From positions 84,806-148,805 of the forward strand of contig CAMYON010000013.1 in NCBI GenBank assembly GCA_947260025.1: a stretch of DNA of 64,000 bases, given 5' to 3'. The DNA is from an uncultured Gammaproteobacteria bacterium (GTDB lineage: Bacteria; Pseudomonadota; Gammaproteobacteria; GCA-001735895). The notes beneath the pieces are model-generated. The model had not been told where the DNA came from. It saw only the letters and a list, made by a program, of their open reading frames with translations, and searched no databases. This document shows positions 49,854 through 58,784 of this stretch, in pieces (the stretch's first letter is position 1; every line of letters begins with the position of its first letter). Position numbers and translations under genes: made by a program.

Positions 49854-50399
49854 GTGACTGTCAGAACCATATTGAAAATGGGTGATCCCCGGCTGCTGGA
49901 AGTTTCCCTGCCGGTTGACCCCATCGATGGGAACGCGCTGGCGCCGCTGCTGAACGATATGTGGGACACCATGGCAGCAGCGAATGGAGCGGGACTTGCC
50001 GCGCCTCAAATCGGCGTCATGCGACGCGTCGTGATTTTCGGTTACCAGACCAATTCACGCTATCCGGATGCGCCCGCGGTACCCGAAACGGTGCTGATCA
50101 ACCCGCAGATTACGCCACTGGGCGACGCGCGCGAAGACGGCTGGGAAGGCTGTCTCAGCGTACCCGGCATGCGCGGCATGGTGCCACGCTACCGCGAAAT
50201 TCGCTACCGCGGATACGACCAGCACGGTGAGCTCATCGAGCGCGAAGTGTCGGGTTTTCATGCGCGCGTGGTACAGCATGAATGCGATCATCTGGATGGC
50301 ATACTTTATCCCCAACGTATAGAAGATATGCGCAGCTTCGGTTTCATCGACACGCTGACCGAGCAGGGTGTGATGGAACTGCAGCCCTGTGACGATTAA
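49854..50399 (+). CDS. def: Peptide deformylase
   Basis: A 181-residue deformylase. Motif 1 [10 protein letters not shown], motif 2 E-G-C-L-S-V-P with the metal Cys, and motif 3 Q-H-E-C-D-H-L-D-G with two His ligands and Glu are all intact. It removes the formyl group from nascent peptides. GTG at 49854 with CAGGAA upstream fits the family start; an earlier frame start overlaps speB. It is probably not the fmt-linked copy, as its neighbour is a shorter formyltransferase that overlaps it by 11 bases. Confidence 0.93.
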   Translation: MTVRTILKMGDPRLLEVSLPVDPIDGNALAPLLNDMWDTMAAANGAGLAAPQIGVMRRVVIFGYQTNSRYPDAPAVPETVLINPQITPLGDAREDGWEGCLSVPGMRGMVPRYREIRYRGYDQHGELIEREVSGFHARVVQHECDHLDGILYPQRIEDMRSFGFIDTLTEQGVMELQPCDD

Positions 50400-51027
50400 C
50401 CCTGGCCTGCCACCAGCGGTCGGAGGTTTTGCGCTGCTTGCCAGTGGCGCCAATTTTTCCTGCGAAGTTCTGCTGGCGCTGATCGGCAGGGGTTATCGGC
50501 CACGAATTCTCGCGTTACCCGAGTATCCGCCCGCGGCGCAAGGCGTCTTAACTGGCAGCAGCCTGATCGAGGACAGGCCTGAACGACCCTTGCTGAAACT
50601 GGGGCAGGGTATCGAAATAGCCTATGTTCCGGCCGCGGCACAGGCCGATTTCGCCAGCCAGGTCGAGCAACGCGGTATCGAGTTTTTGCTGGTAGCCTGC
50701 TGGCCGTATCTGATCGAACCTCCGCTGACCGAGAGTGCCGGCAAGGCCGCGCTCAACCTGCATCCGTCACTGCTGCCACGCTACCGAGGTCCGGACCCGC
50801 TGACGCAGCAGCTGACGCAGGCAGATTCCGATTTCGGGGTTAGTCTGCATTTGCTGAGCCAGCGCTTCGATCGTGGCGATATCATTGCTCAGGGCCGTTT
50901 GCCGGATTCGACGACTCAGCCGCAGCGCTCGCTACTGGAGAAACTTTGCGCGCAGCGGGGAGTCGAGCTGTTTATCGAGGCGATCGAAAGTTACCCGGCC
51001 TGGCACCCGGTTGCGCAAGTCGACTAA
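50389..51027 (+). CDS. One-domain formyltransferase family protein
   Basis: A 212-residue member of the formyltransferase family (Fmt/PurN/ArnA type). The catalytic Asn-His-Asp set is present: N and H in [13 protein letters not shown] and D in F-D-R-G-D-I. The C-terminal OB-like tRNA-binding domain of Fmt (normally total length about 310) is missing, so it is unlikely to be the initiator-tRNA enzyme. The formyl acceptor is unknown. It starts with GTG inside the end of the deformylase gene and is thus coupled to it. Confidence 0.75.
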   Translation: MTINPGLPPAVGGFALLASGANFSCEVLLALIGRGYRPRILALPEYPPAAQGVLTGSSLIEDRPERPLLKLGQGIEIAYVPAAAQADFASQVEQRGIEFLLVACWPYLIEPPLTESAGKAALNLHPSLLPRYRGPDPLTQQLTQADSDFGVSLHLLSQRFDRGDIIAQGRLPDSTTQPQRSLLEKLCAQRGVELFIEAIESYPAWHPVAQVD

Positions 51028-51599
51028 GCGTCGGCAACTGATTCGAAGAATGCCCGGGTGTCGGCTTCGCTGGCACCGACATCCTGCGCAATAGCAAGCA
51101 AGATCGCCCGCGAATCGCCTTCGGGATTAGCCAGGTGTTCCTCGCAAACCATAGCGCCAATCGGACCGAAATGATGGATCGCGGCGGATTCGATAATTCT
51201 TTTGAGGCGTTCGTCTACCGGACTACCAGTGGCAGCCTGGCTGGCCTGGCGCGGGACGGGGACATCTTCTATTTCCGTTATCAAGGTAGTAGTTTCGTCC
51301 AGCGTATTGGCGGTTAGCCGCGACAACACCGCGCTGGTGTCGAGCGCGTCGCCGGTGGCGTCCTGTGTATCGCTGGTCGGATGCTCGGTGATCTTGGCGC
51401 GTTCGATCTGGACAATCAGCGGTAGCGCCGACATGCCTTTCTTGACGCGGTAAGACAACAGCACGATTTCGCCGTGATCGAATCCGACCTGAAACGAATG
51501 CCCGATGTCGCTGACACCGGTGATCAAGCCGCTGAAGGCGTTATGATGATGATTTCTAACTAGATCGACAAAATCGTCGTAAAGTATCCAGTTGCTCAC
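51024..51599 (-). CDS. Hypothetical protein
   Basis: A 191-residue protein that I do not recognise. The N-terminal 70 residues look like a small beta domain (F-V-D-L-V-x-N, then G-x-I-V-L-L-S-Y-R-V-K-K-G). A polar Thr/Asp-rich linker follows (about residues 75-130), then a helical C-terminal part with H-H-F-G-P-I-G-A-M-V-C-E. It has no signal peptide and starts with GTG. Its stop interlocks with that of the formyltransferase (CTAA). It lies just downstream of the HAMP protein and may share its transcript. Confidence 0.6.
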   Translation of the reverse strand: MSNWILYDDFVDLVRNHHHNAFSGLITGVSDIGHSFQVGFDHGEIVLLSYRVKKGMSALPLIVQIERAKITEHPTSDTQDATGDALDTSAVLSRLTANTLDETTTLITEIEDVPVPRQASQAATGSPVDERLKRIIESAAIHHFGPIGAMVCEEHLANPEGDSRAILLAIAQDVGASEADTRAFFESVADA

Positions 51600-51645
51600 T
51601 TCGGCTCTAAAACCCGGTAACTAATATCGGTCTGGACCGATAGTA

Positions 51646-52374
51646 TCAGGCAGATCTGGCCTTTTTGTAAATCCTTTTGAAAGCAACACGCAGGCTGGTC
51701 TGCATGCGGTGGAACGCCTCCGCCAGCTGACCTATTTCATCATTCGACTCGGGAATAATGTTCTGCTTGAGATCGCCATGGCTGATATCGTCCGCGTGCT
51801 TGGCAAGGCGCGTAATCGGGCCGACGATAATCTGGTTCATAACAATAGTCATGACGATCGCCATCACGATAATCAACGCAACCAGGGTAATCACGCTGGA
51901 GGTGGTCGACGCGGCCAATTGGCGATTAAGCTGCTGCTTGGAGACGAAAACGGCAACTTCTCCGATCGCCTTGGCGCCGTTGTTAACGGCGTCCGACGAT
52001 TTGATAAAATCCCCGGCTATCGCCCCGGTCGATGCGACCAGACGTCCGCCGGCGCCGCGCTCACGGGCCGCAAAGACTCGCGTTGCGCCTTCGTCCCAGA
52101 CCACGATGGCATGGATATTGTCTTCCAGCATTTCTGCCTCGAGCGTCGAATCGACCAGGTCCTTGTCGAGATCCCACATCGGCCCGATCAAGTGCCTTGA
52201 CAGGCGCTTTGATGTCACGCTTGCGAGCTTTTGGAGATCGGCAGTGAGCTGCTTTTGTTCGCTGATCGTGTTGTAGGCGCTCAAACTGCCGAGCACCAGG
52301 ATGCAGGATACGACGACGACGGCAACGACTTTCATGCGAATAGTTCGATACCAGCGGATATTGACTTTAATCAT
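51646..52374 (-). CDS. Membrane sensor-like protein with HAMP domain and no output domain
   Basis: A 242-residue protein. It has a first transmembrane helix (about residues 13-33), a periplasmic sensor region of about 120 residues with an S-R-H-L-I-G-P-M-W-D-L-D motif, a second membrane helix (about 158-182) and a HAMP domain (P-I-T-R-L-A, then E-S-N-D-E-I-G-Q-L-A-E-A-F). The chain ends in a short basic helix; kinase, cyclase and methyl-accepting domains are all absent. It is 32 bases downstream of a solute-binding protein gene, which may deliver its ligand. The signalling partner is unknown. Confidence 0.75.
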   Translation of the reverse strand: MIKVNIRWYRTIRMKVVAVVVVSCILVLGSLSAYNTISEQKQLTADLQKLASVTSKRLSRHLIGPMWDLDKDLVDSTLEAEMLEDNIHAIVVWDEGATRVFAARERGAGGRLVASTGAIAGDFIKSSDAVNNGAKAIGEVAVFVSKQQLNRQLAASTTSSVITLVALIIVMAIVMTIVMNQIIVGPITRLAKHADDISHGDLKQNIIPESNDEIGQLAEAFHRMQTSLRVAFKRIYKKARSA

Positions 52375-52406
52375 AGGTACTACCAGATCCCGGTTAACTC
52401 AAGAAT

Positions 52407-53153
52407 TCATTTACGAAAGCGGCCGACAATCCGATCGAACTCGCCATTTTTACGTATCCTGTCCAAACCCTGATTAAAGTCCTGTATTATTTTTTCTCCG
52501 TCCGAAATCTTGCGTGAAGCCATCAGGTAGAGGCCATGGGTTTCGAGCGGTGGCTCCATGAATTCGACGTCGCTAATGCAAAATCCTTCTTTCTTTGCTT
52601 CGTAACGGAACAGGTCGAAATTCATTACCGCCATATCGATCCGCCCGCGGAACAATTTGCGGATGTTCAAATTGGGAAAGGTTGCAATATGCTTGTCCAG
52701 ATAGTTGGCACTATCGAACTCTTCGCTGTTGGCAAAGCCCCGCGAAATGCCGATGCTGTATGACGTCAGGTCGCGCAGCGAGTCGTATCTTGATATACCC
52801 AGTCCAGGTCGAGCAATCAAACCCAGCTGCAGAAAATAAATCGGGTCGCTGAAAATGTATTTTTCTTCGCGATCCTGGTTGTGGTAAGCACCCATTACGA
52901 TATCGGACTTGCCTTCCTCGACTTCCTTCAGGGCTCGTGCCCAGGGGATAAAATCGACATCGGAACTATGGCCGGCTGCCTTGAAAGCCGCCTTGACGAT
53001 CGCCGTGGTCAATCCTTTCTCGGGAAGGTCGGAGCCATAATGAGGCGCCCATTCCACGGTCAACATGGAGATTTCGCGCGCATAAAGCTGCTGACAGGTC
53101 GCCACCATCAGCAGCGAGATCATCACTGCCCGGAGGGATTTGAGAAATTGCAT
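52407..53153 (-). CDS. Periplasmic solute-binding protein, family 3 type
   Basis: A 248-residue protein with a signal peptide (cleavage near Y-A-R-E about residue 26) and an SBP_bac_3 fold. Visible segments are W-A-P-H-Y-G, G-L-T-T-A-I-V, F-I-P-W-A-R-A-L and D-I-V-M-G-A-Y. Such proteins bind amino acids for ABC import, or feed sensors. No permease or ATPase gene is nearby; the neighbour is a HAMP protein. GGGAAG before the ATG at 53153 decides the start over an upstream in-frame ATG. Confidence 0.78.
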   Translation of the reverse strand: MQFLKSLRAVMISLLMVATCQQLYAREISMLTVEWAPHYGSDLPEKGLTTAIVKAAFKAAGHSSDVDFIPWARALKEVEEGKSDIVMGAYHNQDREEKYIFSDPIYFLQLGLIARPGLGISRYDSLRDLTSYSIGISRGFANSEEFDSANYLDKHIATFPNLNIRKLFRGRIDMAVMNFDLFRYEAKKEGFCISDVEFMEPPLETHGLYLMASRKISDGEKIIQDFNQGLDRIRKNGEFDRIVGRFRK

Positions 53154-53288
53154 GGTTTTCTTCCCGCTACATTTCATATACTTTTAACCGCTATCGAGCT
53201 GAGCCGGCGATAGCTTTGCAACCGATTTAACTATTTTCTACTTTTTTCCTTATTATCAAAAAGATATAAGGATTAGATACTAAGTTAC

Positions 53289-53344
53289 TTTAATAAACGA
53301 TACTGCTACCAATTAATTTAATAAACGATACTGCTACCAATTAA
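53289..53344. repeat. Perfect 28-bp tandem duplication upstream of bioA
   Basis: Two exact copies, 53289-53316 and 53317-53344, each starting TTTAATAAACGATACTGC. Both carry a GATACT that could serve as a -10. The pair sits in the AT-rich 238-base stretch between the solute-binding protein gene and bioA, 47 bases before the bioA ATG. No gene is seen in that stretch. Confidence 0.9.
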
Positions 53345-53391
53345 ATGATTATGGACCAGAATTCAAAGTTTAGCCCATTTTCCCCCCGATA

Positions 53392-54687
53392 ATGGACTCA
53401 CCCTCGATCCAGTCTCAAATCGAAATCGATTACGAGCATATTTGGCACCCTTATAGTGCCATGCATAGCGATTCGCCGGTTTATCATGTTGATTCAACCT
53501 CGGGCGTCATGCTGCATCTTTCGGATGGCCGCCAGCTAATCGACGGCATGTCTTCCTGGTGGTGTGCGATTCATGGCTACAATCATCCAAAAATCAACCA
53601 GGTCGCCGAGGCGCAACTGCAGCGTATGGCGCACGTTATGTTTGGTGGATTAACCCATGCTCCGGCAATTAAGTTAGCCGAAAAACTCGTTACGCTGACA
53701 CCCGATGCACTGCAGTCGGTGTTCTTCTCCGACTCCGGTTCGGTCGCGGTCGAGGTTGCGATGAAAATGGCGATCCAGTACTGGAACGCGAAGGGCGAAC
53801 CCGGCAAGCAGCGTTTCGCGACCCTGCGCAACGGTTACCACGGGGATACCCTGGGCGCCATGTCAGTCTGCGACCCGGTCACCGGCATGCACAGCCTGTT
53901 CAATTCGGTGCTGAGCCAACAGTATTTCGTCGACCGACCGAGCAGCCGATTCGGAGAGTCCTGCGATCCGTGCGAGCTCGATTCACTCGAACAGGTGCTG
54001 CGGCAAAACCATCGACAGATCGCGGCGCTGATTCTGGAACCGATAGTGCAGGGTGCCGGAGGCATGTACTTTTACTCGGCTGACTACCTGCAGCGGGCGC
54101 GCGAACTTTGCGATCGCTACCATGTGCTGCTGATCGCCGACGAAATTGCCACCGGTTTTGGCCGCAGCGGCAAACTCTTCGCCTGCGAGCACGCGGCGAT
54201 TACGCCGGATATCATGTGTATCGGCAAGGCACTCACCGGTGGCTACCTGAGTCTTGCGGCCACCCTGGCGACCAGCGAGGTTAGCACGAGCATCGACCGC
54301 GGCGACCCCGGCGTTTTCATGCACGGGCCGACGTTCATGGCGAACCCGCTGGGCTGCGCGGTCGCGCTGGCGAGCATCGAGCTGCTACTCGAATCCGACT
54401 GGCAAGCGCGTATCGCGCGGATTCAGCAACGGCTCGAGGAATTTTTGGCACCCTGCGCACAAATGCCGCAGGTCGCCGAAGTACGTTGCCTCGGTGCAAT
54501 CGGTGTGGTTGAAATGAAGCGGGCAGTCGATATGACGAGTATTACGCGCCAGTTTGTCGAGGCGGGCGTCTGGGTGCGACCGTTCGGTCGCCTGGTTTAC
54601 CTGATGCCAGCCTACGTGATTACCGATGATGAACTGTCGCGGCTTTGCCGTGCCGTGGTAGAGGTGGTTGCTCGCCAGGCTGATTAA
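53392..54687 (+). CDS. bioA: Adenosylmethionine-8-amino-7-oxononanoate aminotransferase
   Basis: A 431-residue PLP-dependent class III aminotransferase that makes 7,8-diaminopelargonate in biotin synthesis. The diagnostic start H-I-W-H-P-Y-S-A-M, S-S-W-W-C near residue 55, the D-E-I-A-T-G-F-G-R-S-G motif and the PLP lysine in I-G-K-A-L-T-G-G are present. No Shine-Dalgarno sequence is evident before the ATG. Other bio genes are absent from the window. The tandem repeat upstream may affect expression. Confidence 0.95.
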   Translation: MDSPSIQSQIEIDYEHIWHPYSAMHSDSPVYHVDSTSGVMLHLSDGRQLIDGMSSWWCAIHGYNHPKINQVAEAQLQRMAHVMFGGLTHAPAIKLAEKLVTLTPDALQSVFFSDSGSVAVEVAMKMAIQYWNAKGEPGKQRFATLRNGYHGDTLGAMSVCDPVTGMHSLFNSVLSQQYFVDRPSSRFGESCDPCELDSLEQVLRQNHRQIAALILEPIVQGAGGMYFYSADYLQRARELCDRYHVLLIADEIATGFGRSGKLFACEHAAITPDIMCIGKALTGGYLSLAATLATSEVSTSIDRGDPGVFMHGPTFMANPLGCAVALASIELLLESDWQARIARIQQRLEEFLAPCAQMPQVAEVRCLGAIGVVEMKRAVDMTSITRQFVEAGVWVRPFGRLVYLMPAYVITDDELSRLCRAVVEVVARQAD

Positions 54688-54727
54688 GATTTTCGTCTTG
54701 CGGCCGATAAACGAATCAGAGGTTGCA

Positions 54728-55057
54728 ATGAAAAGATCTACCGTATTGACATTACTGTTATCGAGCCATTTGGCAAGCGGCTGCGTCGAGCCGGCACTGG
54801 TGGTGGGACAGCCGGGCCCGGGCCTGTCCAGCGAAGCGGTCCGGATATACTACTTCGATCGCCCTGGCTGCACTTTCGAGACGATTGCGCATATACGGGT
54901 CACGGGTGGTTACTTTACGCTGAATTCGATGGTTCGCAACATGCGCCAGGACGCAGCTGAAGTTGGGGCCGACGGACTTTATGTGCTGCATACGCAGCAA
55001 TTGCATAACAAGGAATTTCTGGGGACGGCGAAAGCAATCCGTTGCCTGCCGGCCTAG
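54728..55057 (+). CDS. RcsF-like small lipoprotein
   Basis: A 109-residue predicted lipoprotein with signal peptide and lipobox L-A-S-G-C. The mature part resembles the RcsF fold: an early C-T-F-E-T-I-A-H-I, a long helix with A-A-E-V-G-A-D-G-L, and a late Cys (A-I-R-C). The four-cysteine set of true RcsF is not evident, so a function in Rcs signalling is not claimed. The ATG at 54728 directly precedes the signal peptide. Confidence 0.68.
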   Translation: MKRSTVLTLLLSSHLASGCVEPALVVGQPGPGLSSEAVRIYYFDRPGCTFETIAHIRVTGGYFTLNSMVRNMRQDAAEVGADGLYVLHTQQLHNKEFLGTAKAIRCLPA

Positions 55058-55069
55058 TTAAGGCGAGAC

Positions 55070-55174
55070 CTAGTCCTCACTCTCGTCATCTTCCTGCTGC
55101 TCCTCTTCGGGAACATCTTTCAGAATCTTATCTTTTTCTTCAGGGGTTAATACCACTGTATCTTCATCTCCCAT
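55070..55174 (-). CDS. Possible 34-residue acidic protein
   Basis: An ATG preceded by GAGGTGG at ideal spacing opens a 34-residue frame. It has a T-P-E-E-K-D-K-I-L-K segment and ends in a very acidic tail (E-E-E-Q-Q-E-D-D-E-S-E-D). The frame stays open upstream for another 27 or so codons, so a longer version from a TTG is possible. It is antisense to nothing annotated and fills most of the gap between the lipoprotein gene and fumC. Confidence 0.4.
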   Translation of the reverse strand: MGDEDTVVLTPEEKDKILKDVPEEEQQEDDESED

Positions 55175-55358
55175 TGCAGCCACCTCAGTACCAGATTTTA
55201 GAATGTAATGTGAGCTTTCAGCATCGGTCAAATTATAGTTCAGTTCAAGCGCTTTTGTAGCAACTTTAGGTTTTGGCTAAATATTAGGTCGCGGGTCCAA
55301 CCCTGCTTGTTGTCCCGGTGTTACAATCGGTTACCACGAGTATGTTTGAAGCGTCGCA

Positions 55359-56744
55359 ATGAAAACCAAAAAAATCACGCTAAGCGATAGCATGGGCACG
55401 GTAGAAGTGCCGGCCGATGCGCTTTACCAGGCCCAAACCCAGCGCGCGCTGGATAATTTCAAAATTAGTTCGCTACGCCTGCCAGCGAGCACGATACGCG
55501 CCATGGCGCTCATCAAACAGGCCGCCGCCGAGGTCAATGTCGAGCTTGGTAAACTCGATGCAGAGCGCGGCGCGGCGATCGCTTCGGCCGCGGCGAGCAT
55601 TGCAGCGGGCGAACATGCGGAGCAATTCCCGGTCGATGTTTTTCAGACCGGCTCCGGTACCAGTAGCAATATGAATGTTAACGAGGTTATCGCAACGCTC
55701 GCGTCAAGTGACGAACTGCCGGTAGATCCAAACGACCATGTCAACATGGGACAGAGTTCCAACGACGTCTTCCCGACAGCCATTCATATCGCCGCAAGCC
55801 TCGGAATTCACGAGCGCTTGTTACCCGCCATGCAGGAGCTGGAAGCCGCGTTGGCGAGACGCGTCGAGCAGCATCGCGACGTGATCAAGACCGGGCGCAC
55901 GCACCTGATGGATGCGATGCCGATTTCGTTGGCGCAGGAAATATCCGCCTGGGCATCGCAGATCAAGAATGACCGTTACCGTCTGCAAACCGGGTTAACC
56001 CGGCTGCAGCAGCTCGCGATCGGCGGCACCGCGGTCGGCACCGGCGTTAACACCAGCGCCGATTTTGGCAAGCGCGTATGCGCGAAATTACAGACAGAAA
56101 CCGGCATTCGCCTGGTGCCGATGGAGAATCTGTTCGAAGGCCTGAGTACGCAGAACACCGCGCTGGAAATCAGCGGTCAGTTGCGCGTGCTGGCATGTTC
56201 GCTGACGAAGATCAGTAATGATTTACGCTGGATGAACTCGGGTCCCTTGACCGGCCTTGCTGAAATCAGGCTTAAACCACTACAGCCCGGCAGTTCGATC
56301 ATGCCGGCCAAAGTCAATCCTGTCATTCCCGAAGCGGTATTGATGGTTGCGGCCCAGGTCAACGGTAACGACGCAACTATCACTCACGCGGCACAGTCCG
56401 GAAGCTTTCAACTCAACGTAATGCTGCCGGTAATCGCCTACAACCTGCAACAAAGCATCGAAATTCTCGCCAACGCCAGTCACCACCTGGCCGCTGCGAT
56501 CGACGATTTCAGCGTCAATCGCGAAACCATGGCGCAAAACCTGGCGCGCAATCCTGTTCTGGTAACCGCGCTCAACCCGGTGATTGGCTACCGCAAGGCC
56601 GCCGAAATCGCAAAACAGGCACTTGAGCAAAACCGTCCTATACTTGAAGTAGCGGTAGAAATGACCGATATCGATGAGTCCAAATTAAAGGAGCTTCTCG
56701 ATCCGGGCAAGCTTGCGCTGTACCATCAGGAAAAACCTGAATAA
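55359..56744 (+). CDS. fumC: Class II fumarate hydratase
   Basis: A 461-residue member of the fumarase/aspartase superfamily. It shows T-G-S-G-T-S-S-N-M-N-V-N-E-V, the G-R-T-H-L-M-D-A segment and the signature G-S-S-I-M-P-A-K-V-N-P with its flexible catalytic loop. It interconverts fumarate and malate without an iron-sulfur cluster. Confidence 0.95.
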   Translation: MKTKKITLSDSMGTVEVPADALYQAQTQRALDNFKISSLRLPASTIRAMALIKQAAAEVNVELGKLDAERGAAIASAAASIAAGEHAEQFPVDVFQTGSGTSSNMNVNEVIATLASSDELPVDPNDHVNMGQSSNDVFPTAIHIAASLGIHERLLPAMQELEAALARRVEQHRDVIKTGRTHLMDAMPISLAQEISAWASQIKNDRYRLQTGLTRLQQLAIGGTAVGTGVNTSADFGKRVCAKLQTETGIRLVPMENLFEGLSTQNTALEISGQLRVLACSLTKISNDLRWMNSGPLTGLAEIRLKPLQPGSSIMPAKVNPVIPEAVLMVAAQVNGNDATITHAAQSGSFQLNVMLPVIAYNLQQSIEILANASHHLAAAIDDFSVNRETMAQNLARNPVLVTALNPVIGYRKAAEIAKQALEQNRPILEVAVEMTDIDESKLKELLDPGKLALYHQEKPE

Positions 56745-56811
56745 GCTGCTTGCCTAATTGACATTTTACTTCTAGAATTTGCTCTAAATTTCTGAAATAT
56801 AAAGGTTTATA

Positions 56812-58767
56812 GTGACCATTAAACTCTCAGGTTTCAGATCATCAGCGAGTCTGAGAATGCTGACAGCAGCGCTCATCGTAGGCGCCTTGCTGGTGAGCCC
56901 TCAAGCGCAGGCGAGCATCGAACAACAACGCCAGTTGTTTCACGACGCCTCTGCTGCGCTCGAGCGCAATCAAATGAGCAAATTCAATCGATTGCTGAAG
57001 CAACTCGATGACTATCCGGCCAGGCCCTATCTCGAGTACGACGCCTTCAGGCGCAGCGCCAGCCAGCTGAAACCCCAGCAGGCCGAGCTTTTTTTCCGAC
57101 GCTTTGCCGACTATCCCTTCGTTTACCACGCGCGTGGCAAATGGCTGAGCGTGCTCGCTCGGCGCGGCGACTGGGAAAATTATCTCGATTTTTTCGACGG
57201 ACGCGAAAATACCCGGCTGAAGTGCATCGCGTTTCAGGCCCGGCTTAAACTTGATCGACTCGAAAACATCAATGCCGATATCGCCAAGGTGTGGTTGCGC
57301 GGATACTCGCAGCCATCGGAATGCGATCCGGCCTTCGAACATTACCTGGCCAGCCACGAGCAGGCAGACAAGGTAATCTGGTTACGCATAGAAAAAGCCT
57401 TCAAGGCGCGCCGACCGAACCTGGCGCGCTATCTCGGCAAAAAGCTGGATCAGCAGTCGCGCGCCACGGTGGAGACCTGGTACCAGGCGCATATCCGCCC
57501 CGAGCGCTCGCTAAGGAAACTGGCCGACCAGGAAGATTCCGAGCATACCCGGGCTATCATCGTGCACGCCATCGACCGGCTGGCTCGCAAGGACAGTCTC
57601 AAGGCGCTCAAGCAATGGAACCTGATACGCGATCACTTCGAATTTACCGAGGCACAAATAGATCAAAGCCAACTTCGCATTGCGCTCTCCGCGGCTTTGC
57701 AACACGAGCCCGAGGCGCGCGCCTTGCTGGCGAGTCTCGAGCCATCGGTCATGAACGATCAGGCCTACCTGTGGCTGGCGCGGATCCAGTTACGTGGACG
57801 CGACTGGCCGGGTTTAAAGGAAACGATCAACCGCATGCCTTCCCATTTGCAGCAGGAAAACGAATGGCAATACTGGTTATCACGCTCGATGGAAGCCGAG
57901 GGCCAGCTGGTTGATTCGCTCGGATTGCTCGAACAATTGTCCGGCAAGAGCAGTTACTATGGTTTCCTGGCGGCAGACAAGCTGCATCGTGATTACCATA
58001 TCGAACAGGAAAATGCCGCCAGCAGCGAGATCGACGAGGAAACGTTTCTGAGCGCCAATCCCCACCTGTTGCGGGCGCGTGAGCTTTACTACCTGGACCG
58101 ACTGATCGACGCCAAGCGCGAATGGTTCCAGGCGCTGCGCTATCTCGATCAGGATGGTATCAAACAGGCCGCTACCCTGGCGTCAAGATGGAAGTGGCAC
58201 GACAGCGCAATACGCACGGTCGCCAAGACCCCGCACCGCAGCGACTACAGCCTGCGCTTTCCGATGCCCTACAAACAGCAGGTGCTCGAGTATGCCCAGG
58301 TACGTGAACTCGATCCGTCGCTGATTTATGGCGTAATGCGGCGAGAGAGCCTGTTCGATCCGTTGGCGCGTTCCAGCGTCGGCGCCCTCGGATTGATGCA
58401 GCTGATGCCAAGCACCGCGCGACTCGTTGCTCGTTCGCTCGGCATGAAGCGTCCGCGCAAGTCCGATATTCTGCGCGTCGAGAACAATATTCGTTTCGGT
58501 ACGCATTACCTTAAAACGGTAATGAATCGTTTTGACAATAACGTTGCGCTGGCCGCGGCCGCCTACAACGCTGGGCCGAGTAACGTACAACGCTGGTTAC
58601 CCCGTGATTCGTCGATGTCGGCCGATCTGTGGGTCGAAACGGTTCCCTTTCGCGAGACCAGAAACTACGTTCAGGCAGTACTGGCTTATTCCACGGTGTT
58701 TGATAAGTCGCTGGGTAAAAATACCTTGATGTCCAGTCGAATGGGTGATATCAGAACCGAGTATTAA
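56812..58767 (+). CDS. slt: Soluble lytic murein transglycosylase
   Basis: A 651-residue Slt70-type enzyme. A signal peptide ends near Q-A-Q-A (about residue 34). A superhelical U/L domain of TPR-like helices spans about residues 40-480, and the C-terminal SLT domain has the catalytic Glu in M-R-R-E-S-L-F-D plus G-A-L-G-L-M-Q-L-M-P and Y-N-A-G-P-S-N. It cleaves peptidoglycan glycan strands to anhydro-muropeptides. It starts with GTG and AAAGG upstream. Confidence 0.94.
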   Translation: MTIKLSGFRSSASLRMLTAALIVGALLVSPQAQASIEQQRQLFHDASAALERNQMSKFNRLLKQLDDYPARPYLEYDAFRRSASQLKPQQAELFFRRFADYPFVYHARGKWLSVLARRGDWENYLDFFDGRENTRLKCIAFQARLKLDRLENINADIAKVWLRGYSQPSECDPAFEHYLASHEQADKVIWLRIEKAFKARRPNLARYLGKKLDQQSRATVETWYQAHIRPERSLRKLADQEDSEHTRAIIVHAIDRLARKDSLKALKQWNLIRDHFEFTEAQIDQSQLRIALSAALQHEPEARALLASLEPSVMNDQAYLWLARIQLRGRDWPGLKETINRMPSHLQQENEWQYWLSRSMEAEGQLVDSLGLLEQLSGKSSYYGFLAADKLHRDYHIEQENAASSEIDEETFLSANPHLLRARELYYLDRLIDAKREWFQALRYLDQDGIKQAATLASRWKWHDSAIRTVAKTPHRSDYSLRFPMPYKQQVLEYAQVRELDPSLIYGVMRRESLFDPLARSSVGALGLMQLMPSTARLVARSLGMKRPRKSDILRVENNIRFGTHYLKTVMNRFDNNVALAAAAYNAGPSNVQRWLPRDSSMSADLWVETVPFRETRNYVQAVLAYSTVFDKSLGKNTLMSSRMGDIRTEY

Positions 58768-58784
58768 TCACGATACTCGGCGCG

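Noticed and set aside
55042-55260. Plus-strand frame of 72 codons between the lipoprotein gene and fumC
   Set aside because: Composition is Pro/Leu/His-rich and non-coding in character; the minus-strand frame there has the better ribosome binding site.
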